DNA from: Ctena decussata
Lineage: Eukaryota; Mollusca; Bivalvia; Lucinida; Lucinidae
Length of the DNA stretch: 64,000 bases
Assembly (NCBI GenBank): GCA_963989385.1
Contig: OZ022508.1
Span: forward strand, 57,203,087-57,267,086
Direction: 5' to 3'
In this document: piece by piece, positions 33,110 to 42,887 of the stretch
Layout of the letters: each line of letters starts with the position of its first letter
Position numbering within the stretch: position 1 is the first letter of the stretch
Notes under the pieces: model-generated
The model's database searches: none
The model's input: the letters and a program-made list of their open reading frames with translations, nothing else
What the model was told of the DNA's origin: nothing
Position numbers and translations under genes: made by a program

Positions 33110-35415
33110 GTTAAGCGCCGTACACAATGGTACACTCATTTCAATGATTTATTGAAGAGTAATACTTGTCACATTGATGAGAAAATAAAGAAAAATGTCA
33201 AAGAGGAACTTTATCAATTTGAAAACTCTGTTCAATCAGGAACTTTAGATTTTGAAATAACGCAAAAGAAAATATTGGATGCTTGTAAAAAATTGAAAAA
33301 TAATAAATCTGGTGCATATGACATGATTAAGAATGAAATGATTAAATCAGCCTTACCTTTCATTGCCCCTTTAGTAGTTAAAATATTCAATACTCTACTG
33401 AAAACAGGCGAATTTCCAGTCTCTTGGACTGAAGGGATTATTGTCCCTGTTCATAAGCAGGGGAATCATACCGATCCTAATAATTATCGTGGAATTACTT
33501 TAAATAGTTGTTTTGGTAAATTATTTTGCCATATTCTTAATGAAAGAATTTCCAAGTACTTGGAAGACAAAACTTTTATTAAAAGGGAACAGGCTGGATT
33601 TCGTAAAAATTTTCGTACCTCAGGTAACGGTAACAAATTGTATGCTTGCTTAATTGATCTTAAAAAAGCTTTTGATACAGTTTGGCATGAGGGTTTATTG
33701 TTAAAATTGCAAAGAGCTGGAATAAATGGTAAAATATATGAATTAGTACGATCAATGTATCAAGGCTCCGTTTCTCGGATAAAATGTAAACAAACTTTAA
33801 CAGAACCTATTATTATAAAACAAGGTGTTCACCAAGGACATATTCTAAGCCCTCTTTTGTTTAACATATTTATCAATGATATTGGAAATGAATTGTTTGA
33901 AAATGATGCCCCTCAATTACACGATTCAGCTGTTAACCATTTGTTGTATGCAGATGATTTAGTTTTATTATCCACTTCAGAGGAAGAACTACAAAGTAAC
34001 ATTCTTAAGGTACATGAATATTGCAATCAATGGGGTCTAGTTATAAACACTAGTAAGTCTAAAGTAATGACATTTTCTAAAAGTGGTCGCCTGGCAAAGG
34101 ATACATTTAAATTTTTCGTGGGAGAAAATGAATTAGAGCATGTAAAACAATACAAGTATCTAGGGGTGACTGTTTCCAGCACAGCTAAATTTTCAGCAGC
34201 TGAAGCGAATTTGAGTCTTAAAGCAAACAGGGCATTATTTTCAATCAAGCAAAGTATCTTTAATAAAAACATAAAGCCGTCATCTGTTTTGAACATATTT
34301 GATGCCCTTGTCAAACCTATTGCTTTATATGGTAGTGAGATATGGGCAGCTTACAAGCCATGTTATAAAGACAAGACGCTTGATGAGATGTTTGAATTGT
34401 CATTAAAAAGTAGTAATGAGTATGATAAGTTATACATTAGATTTTGTAAACATGTGCTAGGCGTTCACTCTAAGGCTTGTAATTTTGCTGTTATGAGTGA
34501 GCTTGGTCAGTTTCCATTGTTAATATCAATTATGACAAGCGGCATAAATTTCTGGCTACATATTATTCAGTCCAGTTGTGATTCATTGATTTCAAAAGCA
34601 TATTTAGAACAACTTAATAGTTCAAATGATAAAAGCGGATGGGTGCAGTTCATCAAAAACGAAATGTGTGACTTGGGTTTCTCTCATGTGTGGAATAACC
34701 ATTATACCTTTAATTCTTCAAATTTAATAAGTGCAATCAAAAGTAAACTTAAAGAAAGATACATTTCCTTTTGGCAAAAACGTATGGCAGGAGACGAAGG
34801 TATGAAGAAACTGCAACTTTATAGACTTTTTAAGCGAAATTTCAAATTTGAGCCATATCTTGATGATTTGCATGATAAAAGTATAAGAAAATGCCTATGC
34901 GCATTTAGGATAAGTTCTCACAGATTAAGGATAGAAAGGGGTAGGTACTGTGGGGAAAAACCAGAAGAAAGGCTGTGCGATCTTTGTAATGTTATTGAAA
35001 ATGAAATTCATTTCTTGGGCCAATGTAATAAATATAATGTTTTAAGATCAACCATGTTTGAAAGTATTAAAGATACCAAGTTTACTGCTAGTACCACTTT
35101 AGAGGAAACATTTTTAACCTTAATGACAAGTGATGATATACGCATTGTTAAAGCTGTAGCCACGTTTATACAAGATTGTCAAATTACATGATAGGCTAGA
35201 ATTGTTAACTTTACCAAGTCTTTGAACTCCAAGCCATTTATCTGACATTTTGTTCTTAAATGCTAAACGATTAATCAGTGTGTGAATGTATGGACGTGTG
35301 TGTATGTATGTGTGTGAATGCGTTTGTTATTAACATTGTATGTTTGATTCACATGTAATTTGCCTTTAACCCATGTGATGGGTATAACTGAGCAATAAAT
35401 AAATTCTTCTTCTTC
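33110..35415 (+). mobile_element. 5'-truncated non-LTR (LINE) retrotransposon
   Basis: The coding frame is open from just after a TAG at 33107 and has no upstream endonuclease domain, so the 5' end is lost, as is usual for target-primed insertion. The 3' UTR (35192-35400) ends GAGCAATAAATAAA followed by TTC repeats (35402-35415), taken as the simple-repeat tail. No clear target-site duplication was found. The element lies between two diverged direct copies of an unrelated sequence. Confidence 0.85.
33152..35191 (+). CDS. LINE ORF2-type reverse transcriptase, C-terminal part
   Basis: Reverse transcriptase of a non-LTR retrotransposon; it would prime on nicked chromosomal DNA and copy its own RNA in the nucleus. 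Visible motifs (numbering from a TTG at 33152): thumb-side PVHKQGNHTDPNNYRGI (99-115), EQAGFRKNF (146-154), motif A LIDLKKAFDTVW with catalytic D169, QGHILSPLLFNIF (228-240), catalytic YADD (266-269) and KYLGV (335-339). A C-terminal CX2CX7HX4C knuckle (C609, C612, H620, C625) is also present. The frame continues upstream to 33110 without ATG, including WYTHFNDLL, so TTG is not a real start. The apurinic-type endonuclease is missing. Between RTS (155-157) and motif A about 20-25 residues usual in relatives appear to be absent. Apart from that the frame is unbroken. LINE clade not assigned. Confidence 0.85.
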   Translation: MKSNTCHIDEKIKKNVKEELYQFENSVQSGTLDFEITQKKILDACKKLKNNKSGAYDMIKNEMIKSALPFIAPLVVKIFNTLLKTGEFPVSWTEGIIVPVHKQGNHTDPNNYRGITLNSCFGKLFCHILNERISKYLEDKTFIKREQAGFRKNFRTSGNGNKLYACLIDLKKAFDTVWHEGLLLKLQRAGINGKIYELVRSMYQGSVSRIKCKQTLTEPIIIKQGVHQGHILSPLLFNIFINDIGNELFENDAPQLHDSAVNHLLYADDLVLLSTSEEELQSNILKVHEYCNQWGLVINTSKSKVMTFSKSGRLAKDTFKFFVGENELEHVKQYKYLGVTVSSTAKFSAAEANLSLKANRALFSIKQSIFNKNIKPSSVLNIFDALVKPIALYGSEIWAAYKPCYKDKTLDEMFELSLKSSNEYDKLYIRFCKHVLGVHSKACNFAVMSELGQFPLLISIMTSGINFWLHIIQSSCDSLISKAYLEQLNSSNDKSGWVQFIKNEMCDLGFSHVWNNHYTFNSSNLISAIKSKLKERYISFWQKRMAGDEGMKKLQLYRLFKRNFKFEPYLDDLHDKSIRKCLCAFRISSHRLRIERGRYCGEKPEERLCDLCNVIENEIHFLGQCNKYNVLRSTMFESIKDTKFTASTTLEETFLTLMTSDDIRIVKAVATFIQDCQIT

Positions 35416-35417
35416 TA

Positions 35418-35635
35418 AATTTTTCTTATCGCTAAATGCGGATCCTATTATTTGCCGGTAATTGCTCCCATATTTTGTCGCACCCAGCTGAAGGATCCCT
35501 CCCACCATCGCTAAGGCATGGACCGTAAAACTTATCACAAGCATCTCACCTAATACAAGCAATTACCAGGAAGTAAAGTCCACATAGGAAGTGCTGTCAC
35601 TAAACTGTACAGGTCACCTAACAAAAGTTAATAAC
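35418..35635 (+). repeat. Right copy of the direct repeat flanking the LINE
   Basis: See the left copy at 32799-33100. Shorter because it lacks the GACGTC palindrome insertion. Confidence 0.65.
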
Positions 35636-35885
35636 ACTGAAGCTCAGCTGTTACAAGCAATGGCTAGACAAGAAGAAAATTCTGTCAAACTCGCCACATA
35701 CAGCTTCAACAAAGTTCAAGAATACAATGAAATTTATTTGTATTGCTGCCAATTTTCTACTTTACCACTTGCATCCTATAGATTCATTGCTAAGGGATAA
35801 CCTCTCAAGCTTTTTCAAAAGCTAAACTTGTAACAGTATTAAGGTGAGTCGGTACACATGCAGAGGAAGCAACTCTACTATTTTG

Positions 35886-35985
35886 CCTTCCTTCTCAATA
35901 GGGGTCAACTCTTAAAGGGAATAATTTGCAATTTGCTCCTGAATTCTTTCCTTTAAGAGAAGATCATTTTCGATAAAGAGGCAGG
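35886..35985. repeat. Family J element
   Basis: GCCTTCCTTCTC, GGGGTCAACTCTTAAAGGGA, AATTTGCTCCTG, TTCTTTCCTTTAAGAGAAGA. Confidence 0.6.
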
Positions 35986-36008
35986 GGGGGGGGGGGGGGG
36001 GGGGGGGG
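35986..36008 (+). repeat. G run
   Basis: About 23 uninterrupted G, 20 bp before the left end of the 13-kb unit. Confidence 0.9.
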
Positions 36009-36027
36009 CGTTTATTAGGATTAATAC

Positions 36028-36876
36028 CATAGGGCACTTAATGCTTCAATACGGCGGAGATTACCGATATCGACTTACGGGTTAATCCGAGCGCTTACCT
36101 GTTCTAATAATGCCGACTTCTGTACACAATTTAATAGGAATTTAATGTAAAACGTAATATTAAATACATATTAGATATTACGACAAGTTTTTATAAGTTA
36201 TATTCATAGAGTATATTCTTTCCTTGTTAATATGATGCAAAAATAATTAAAATAACTTCATGTTTTGTATCTTCCATCGGCTTTTGAAATTTGAAGCTAA
36301 TCAGATGGAATCATACATGTACATATTGTAGAAAATGCATGACAAGCCACATTTAGCCTTAAATTTGGAAATACAGGATCACACCGGGTAGGCGGCAATC
36401 CTGAACACTCTCGGCAATCCAGAACGCGGATCAAATATTTACGCGACGAGTTAGGGTAACTCAATTTAACATGTTTTATTTCATTTAATCGAAAGGCTTT
36501 GGGTAAAACATTTATTACTGGTCTGAAGCAGCATGTCTGAATATTTCCCTGAAGAAGAATTTTCTTCACAAAGTCTTTACTAAATGTCGCACTGCCTACT
36601 TACATTTTGACCATGAAATTTTAGACTGGCAAATTCATATCTCTGGCTTATATTCCTAATTATTCAAGGTCAAATTAAATAAAACACAGTCTTCTCATAA
36701 ACTTGAATGTCTTTTCTAAACACCTGTAAAAGTTCTAGGTTCTACGTTTAATTTTCACCGTACTTGGAGGGGGATGAAAATGCAAGGGTAAAAACTTCTG
36801 GCAATCGAAAACGTTGTTTTCTAAAATCAGTTGCAATCGACTAACGCAGGGCATGGCAATCGATGACGAAGAAGCT
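36028..36876 (+). repeat. Left inverted repeat region of the 13-kb unit
   Basis: The terminal 47 bp plus subterminal GGCAATC-containing blocks at 36382-36430 and 36797-36868. The sequence between blocks is not conserved with the right side. Confidence 0.6.
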
Positions 36877-37263
36877 GTACAACAAACTGTTTCTAGATAA
36901 AGCTATGCTGCATTATTTTTCATTTAATAACATGCGCCTTCAAGATTGAGTGTTTCTGTTAACAGACACGAGATTGCACTGGAATCCATGTATGTCTTGA
37001 AGAAGAGTTATGCCTGGAAACATTAAAATATACTTTATATGGGTAAAAGCCTTTTGCTTGTTTTAGTCGCTGAAATTGTTGTTCTTTTTTATTGATTTGT
37101 CGTTGTTTGAAGTCATTGTCTGAACCAGACGCTCGAAAAACACAACGAAACACAGTATATGTATTGCTGCTTTAAATACCCATCGTTCCCCAATATAACA
37201 CAATGTCAACTATGGTTGCTGTATTGAGCTACGTTGAGCCTGACAACAGCAATAACAATAATC

Positions 37264-39390
37264 ACAACCATTTATCGACGAATTCCTTTCCCATGCATGG
37301 TATTGACCAGCTTGGTATCGGGTACATGTACCATAAGGTTCGCCTTTCGACAAGTTTCATACATGGTATTTGAATATTATGCATTATGTTGCTCATCATG
37401 GTAATGTGTATCATTGGATTTGCCATTCGATGGATACCATGAATGGTATTCAAATCCCATTCATGAAATTGCACAGCATGATGTCGATTAGCATGGGGCT
37501 CATTATTTATGTATTCGAAATTCATACATAGTATTGCCCAGCATGGTATGAATAACATGGAGTCCGCCATTCGACGAATCCTCTGCATGGTATTTTGCTC
37601 AGTATGTTATTGGCTGATATGGGGGTTGCCAGTCGATAAATCTGATGCATACCAGTATTCAAATCCCATGCATAGTATTACTCAGCAAGGTACTGGCTAG
37701 CTTTGGATTCGTCATTCGATGAAATCCGTACACGGAATTTGAATGCACAGCATGGCATTGGGTTGAACGTTTGCTTTTTGGCATTTGATGAATCCCATGT
37801 AGGCCTACTCGGATTCCATTATGAGGAGTGGCTGTAGTGTAGTGGATAATACTCCGGACTACCCATTCGGCCAAGGGTCGCAAGATCGATCCCCCGCTTC
37901 TCCAGTGTTTCGGATGAGACTTTTAACCGAGGTCCCGTCTCCATATGACCTCGTTGTTGGTGGGACGTTAAACCCGAGTTTACTCACTCACTCACGGATT
38001 CCATTATGACATTGTTCAATGCGTTATTGGGAAGCATGTGTTGGCTATTAGTCAAATCTCAATGTATGTTTTTTTATATCTCATGCATGGCATTGTCAAG
38101 CATGAAGCATGGTTTTGGCTAGCATGGTATTCGCCATTTGATGAAACCCATGCATCATATTCGAATCCCCTGCACAGCATTGCCTAGACTGATTATGGTT
38201 AGCATTGGATGATTTGTCAGTCGACGAATCCCATGCACAGAACCGCTTCCCATGGGCAGTACTGTCCATCAGAATTGTGGGTAGCCTGGGGTTCACCTTC
38301 CGAGGAATGCCATGGATGGTATTCGAATAGCATATTTGATATGCCGAGTATGGTATCGGCTAGCCTGGAGATAGCAATTCGACGAGATCAACGCATGGTG
38401 TTCCAGTCATACGCACGGTATTGTCCATCATGGTATTGGCTAACATAGGATTCGCCATCCGACGAATTCCAGGCATGGTATTCAAATCCCATGTGTGATT
38501 TTGCCAAGTATGGTACTGACTTACATTTGGTTTGTCTTTCGACGAATCTCATATATGGTATTTGAATGCAATGCATGACATTGCCAACTTTGATACCGGC
38601 TAGCGTGTAATTTGCAATGGACGAATTTCATGCATGTAGTATTTATCCCATTCATTGTTTCCCAACATGTGTTTGGAAGTATGGGATTTTCCATCTAATA
38701 TGACGAACTCCATACATGGTGTAGCCCACCATCGTATTTGCTAGCCTACGAACGCCATTTGACGATTTACGTACATGGTATTGGCCAGCATCATATGACG
38801 GTTATTCCACCATGGAACACATGCAAGCCAATAACATGCTACGGAATAACATACATAGACTTCGAATACCATGCGATGGATTCGTTGAATTTTGACAATG
38901 CCATGCCATGTATGGATCGAACACCACGCATGATATACGCCGAATGAAGAACCAAATGCTACTCAATACCATGGATGATAATTCCATGCATAGGATGTAA
39001 ATACCATGCATGGGATTCGTCGAATGGCAAACTTGTGCTAGCCAATACGATACTGGCCAATATTAGGCATAAAAATTGTCAAAAACCAAAAGCGATAATG
39101 GTCAACACCATGCATGGGATTCGAATATTTAAAAAAATCCCATGCTTGGCAAAATCATGCTTGGCAATACCATAATTTAAGTTTAAATATCATGCATGGG
39201 ATTCAACGAATTACAAGCTCATGCAGGGCAATTACATGCGTAGGAATCGTTTACTATGCAAAGGATTCGCCAAATGGCAAACCACATAATAGCCAGTACC
39301 ATACTGGGCAATGGCGTACATGAGATTCAAATGCTATGCAAGATATTCTTCAGAATTTAATGGCGAATCCTATGCTATCCAATATCAAGC
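37264..39390. repeat. Foldback-like array of ~80-bp degenerate repeats
   Basis: Units with consensus pieces CATGCATGGTATTCGAATCC, GCATGGTATTGGCTAGCATG and GGATTCGCCATTCGACGAAT recur every ~80 bp from 37264 to ~38790. After a switch near 38800 the same pieces appear reversed (GGATTCGTCGAATGGC, TGCTAGCCAATAC, CATGCATGGGATTCGAATA) until 39390. The result is a ~2.1-kb inverted structure whose arms are tandem repeats, as in foldback transposons. A SINE interrupts the left arm. Short frames in it are by-products. Confidence 0.7.
37825..37994 (+). mobile_element. tRNA-derived SINE with (ACTC)n tail, family A-tail
   Basis: A box TAGTGTAGTGG (37835-37845) and B box AGATCGATCCC (37883-37893) in a tRNA-like head. 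The body ends GGTGGGACGTTAAACCCGAG and the tail is ACTCACTCACTCA. A perfect 15-bp target-site duplication CGGATTCCATTATGA lies at 37810-37824 and 37995-38009, so both boundaries are exact. Confidence 0.95.
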
Positions 39391-40740
39391 ACTCAAACAT
39401 GTCTGCCTGCGCACACGCTCGTCAACATACACCACAGATAGTGCATACGTTTTACGTCATTTTTACTGTCTAATTGTCTACTGTGTCCTGTTAACTGTCT
39501 ACAATATATTGTCACTGCTTCCTGTATATTTTACGTCTACTTTAAGATGGATTTTGTGCATATGCAAGAACATGGACAAAAGTTATGGATGTATTTGCGT
39601 ACTAATGCACATCACATGCACAAAATTTATGTGGTTGTAGGAAGAAGAAGGTAAACAGTAGACAGGACGCAGTAGAAAGTAGACAGTGAACAACACACAT
39701 CAGAGAGTGAGAAATACGGAACAGACAGCATATAAGCATGCTCTTGCAGATGTGCAAATTTCTGTCGCAGTACAGTGCAAAGGAAACAGCAACGTTTTTT
39801 CAGTTTGGACATATACAGAAACGACGTCCGGTGGCTGAATCACAGCGTCTTTACTGGTGCCTGATACGCGTCTCCTAAGTTTGCTCCTAAGTTTGAATTT
39901 CAAACTTAAAACAAGCAGTACAATGCATTATTGACTACCCTCCTTTTCCTTCCTATAACGTACAGAGAAAGTAGAGGTTTGTAAGATTGAACATTGGTTT
40001 CCATAATTTCTGCTTAAAGCATACATGGTTGGTTCTCATTAAATTGTCTCAATGGGGCACCACAGTTTATGTTTTAAGGGAGCCTTACAAGGGACATATC
40101 GTATCATATAACAAGAGTATTAGCAAAATGAGTCAAAATATCGATGGTTGAATAAGTTTTTTTTTATTCCGGAAGTTAATCAGTTTTGGAAAGAACATGC
40201 TCCACAATAGTAGGATTTATCCCAAGTGTACATGTGTTGCATGTTTAATGCATGGCGCTGTCACAGAGTGCACTTACAATTATATTTTCAGCAATTTTTA
40301 TTTCGGACTAAGAACTCGTTGCACTAGGTGTGTCTCAGAAAACCTGCGTAATTTCAAGTAGCCTAAATGGGTCGATGATTCATGACTGTAATTTGAGCAA
40401 GCGCATGTACAATTTCCAAGAAATAGCGATTCAGGTATATGCCGTGAACTTATTTGGTAATAACACGTTAGGCATAGAGGTAGTATGAAATACGTAAGCA
40501 ATATCACCATGGAAATTGCTCTTCAAACTTTATGATAATAAAGTGCATGACCTTTCATTATATAAAACAGAAGCGCATCGCGCTCGAGAGATTTGGAATT
40601 AGGATTTTGGCTTTTGATTGGGTTTGTCTGTAACTAGGAATTTACAAAGAAGCAACAATGAATTTGACTTATTATGAACCTGGGTAGTTAGTAGTTGCGG
40701 AAATGTTAACTTCAATAAACTTAGAAAACTATACGATCAC
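39391..40740. other. No supported gene
   Basis: AT-rich region inside the outer unit. A small inverted motif around 39640-39680 / 39480-39540 (CTGTCTAC / GTAGACAG repeats) is visible. Nothing coding. Confidence 0.35.
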
Positions 40741-40745
40741 TTGAC

Positions 40746-40854
40746 CACGGGGGTAATACCAATGCTTCTACCTATGCTTTCGACCGAGACGGTACTGCGT
40801 ATTTGGCTGTCGACCGAGAATTACGGCTTTCGACCGAGCAGTACTGCTGTCGAC
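40746..40854 (+). repeat. Left TIR of the 7.4-kb unit
   Basis: Starts CACGGGGGTAATACC. Internal motif series GCTTTCGACCGAG, GCTGTCGACCGAG, GCTTTCGACCGAG, GCTGTCGAC spaced ~20-33 bp, likely repeated protein-binding sites (inference). Confidence 0.9.
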
Positions 40855-41354
40855 AGAGGGATAACACGCGAACAGAAGTTTCTTCAGTGAAATCCTAAGG
40901 TATTTTTCAATATTTTTTCTATCAGAATTTGTTGTAAGATATTTTCCTTTTCTGCGAAAAGTCTTGGTGAGCGATTGTGTAGCTTGTTTTCATATGAAGC
41001 GGTGTCAACCCCCAAAAAGTCAAAAATAGGCACAATATGCAAAAAAATATGTTATTAAGCCTATCTCGTCGCTAATCAACCATTGGAACACGTGGGAAGT
41101 ATCACTGCAAGGGTTAAACGCTTCAAGTTTGCAACAAAATGCACGTTGGAAAGATGTTTCCGGAAATTTTTGTTTTCAGTGATACTGCTGTCGATGAGGT
41201 AAAATTGTGTATGGTACTGCAGTCGATGCAACTTGATACGGATGTCGACGATTCAAGAAGATTGCAGTGCATTTATAAAGCGGAACAAAATCATTTTTAT
41301 AACTTTATTTCCGTACAGTTTTGGGCCCATTCGTCGAAATTATCAGAGCTGCAC

Positions 41355-41568
41355 CGTGAAAAAAAAACAACAATGTGACATTTGCGCCCAGCAAAGATAC
41401 AGATCCGCCTGGGCATTCGTCCAGTTTTATCAGAGTATTAGGGGGGGGGGGTTAGGCCTTTAGCTATACACTTAGCACACAGCAAAGACTCTGATCAGAC
41501 TTGGCCAATGTCAAGGCTGATCTAGGACTTCACTGGGCGCAAATGTCACATTATCGGTTTTCTGACTG
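41355..41568. repeat. Decayed family A MITE
   Basis: AACAACAATGTGACATTTGC, GCGCCCAGCAAAGATACAGA, CCTGGGCATTC and TTCACTGGGCGCAAATGTCA keep the family A order. The GAGCCGCG termini are lost and a G-run replaces the core. Confidence 0.6.
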
Positions 41569-41589
41569 TGTAGGCCATTATTCTATTAA

Positions 41590-42680
41590 TTAGTACATGA
41601 AGATTTGTGAGTAAAAATAATCAAGGTCATTATTTGACCTTTGACACAGGTCTCTCATATTTCGGCAGTATCAAACTGTCGTGTTAATGAGTATATAAAG
41701 ATTTGTGAGTACAAAAGGTCAAGGTCATTCTTCGACCTTTGACCCAGGACTCTCATACTTTGACAATTTAAAACAATCTCCTGAAAAGTCACTGGGCCAA
41801 TTGTCACCAAGCTTCATACAGAGCCTTGAGAAGCTGAGGGAACGAAAATTTGTTCAGCGCGTCCAGATCACATGACCAACATTGCCACCATATGGTAAAA
41901 ACTTTAAAAAGTCTTCTTCTCCTGAACCAATTGACCAATGTCTTTGAACTTTGGTATGTAGCGTTGGATACTCGAGTAAAACAAAGATAATTCAAAGATG
42001 ACATTGAGTTGACCTTGACCTTTTTTTACGGCAAGATCAAATTTAAGAATATGCTAGAACACTAGATTTCATGGGAAGTTTTGAAGATTTTGGTCCAAGA
42101 TTGCTCAAATGATGATCTTTAGATGACTTTGACATATTTTATGGAAAGATCAAATTTGCTTTCTGGTGCTTTTATGTGGGAAAATGCTTTTATATAAGAG
42201 TTATGGATCTTATTGAAAATTTTGGTGCACAAGTTAATATATGCTGTCAAACAAATGAGTACATGGTTTTTTAGCAATAGAGATCAGGGTCTTTCTTTGA
42301 CCTTCAACCAATGTCTCTCATATTTTTGCCGGGCCGCGTGGCACAGTCAGTAGCGCGTCTGACTCGATACCCGGTCCGTCCACATACTCCCGTTTCTCCT
42401 TCCGCTGATTCAAGAAAGGCAGTTGTCAGTTACTGGCGAAAGTACTGCACTTAGTACTGGTTAACCGCTTAGGAGGTCTAAGCCTGCCCAGGTATAGTGT
42501 GGTTAGGGTAACTGACCGTCCCGACATGACCATAGCTGTTTACCGTGGACGTAAAACAATAAAACAACTCTCATATTTTGACAGTTTAAAACTGCCAGGT
42601 CTTTTCAAATGATGACCCTCGTTTGACCTTTGACATTTTTACGCAGGTGAGCGAACCAGGGCCTCACGACCCTCTTGTTA
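41590..42680. repeat. TGACCTTTGACC-rich dispersed repeat
   Basis: Loosely repeated ~85-bp pieces carrying GGTCAAGGTCAT, GACCTTTGACCCAGG and TCTCATATTTTGACAGTTTA, interrupted by a SINE at 42327. It ends near GCAGGTGAGCGAACCAGGGC and CTCTTGTT, which resembles mollusc repeat ends I know. Non-coding. Confidence 0.5.
42327..42567 (+). mobile_element. tRNA-derived SINE, family C-head, with extra internal segment
   Basis: The head GCCGGGCCGCGTGGCACAGT and B-box region GACTCGATACCCGG match the 16340 copy. About 90 bp extra (AAGGCAGTTGTCAGTTACTG...) separates it from the shared 3' part CCCGACATGACCATAGCTGT. The 12-bp direct repeat CTCTCATATTTT (42315-42326, 42568-42579) is the target duplication. Confidence 0.88.
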
Positions 42681-42887
42681 CTATTATGTTAGGTGCAAAT
42701 CTGGGGTTACTTTAATTCGGAGATGTTCCCGTGATGGTTAACAGTTTTCAAAGTTCTTCTTAATATGTAACCGAGGAAGAGAAAATGGAAAGAATAGTGC
42801 CTTTGTTTACCTCAAAATTGAAAAATAGCCAATTCCAAGTCATTGTTGTTTGGGTAGTGTGGGAGTGTTTGGGGAGGGGTTACCTTT

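Noticed and set aside
36955..37160. Penelope-like 3' end (TTGAAGAAGAGTTATGCCTG...AACATTAAAATATA)
   Set aside because: Resembles such ends from memory, but there is no reverse transcriptase or GIY-YIG frame nearby and the match is short.
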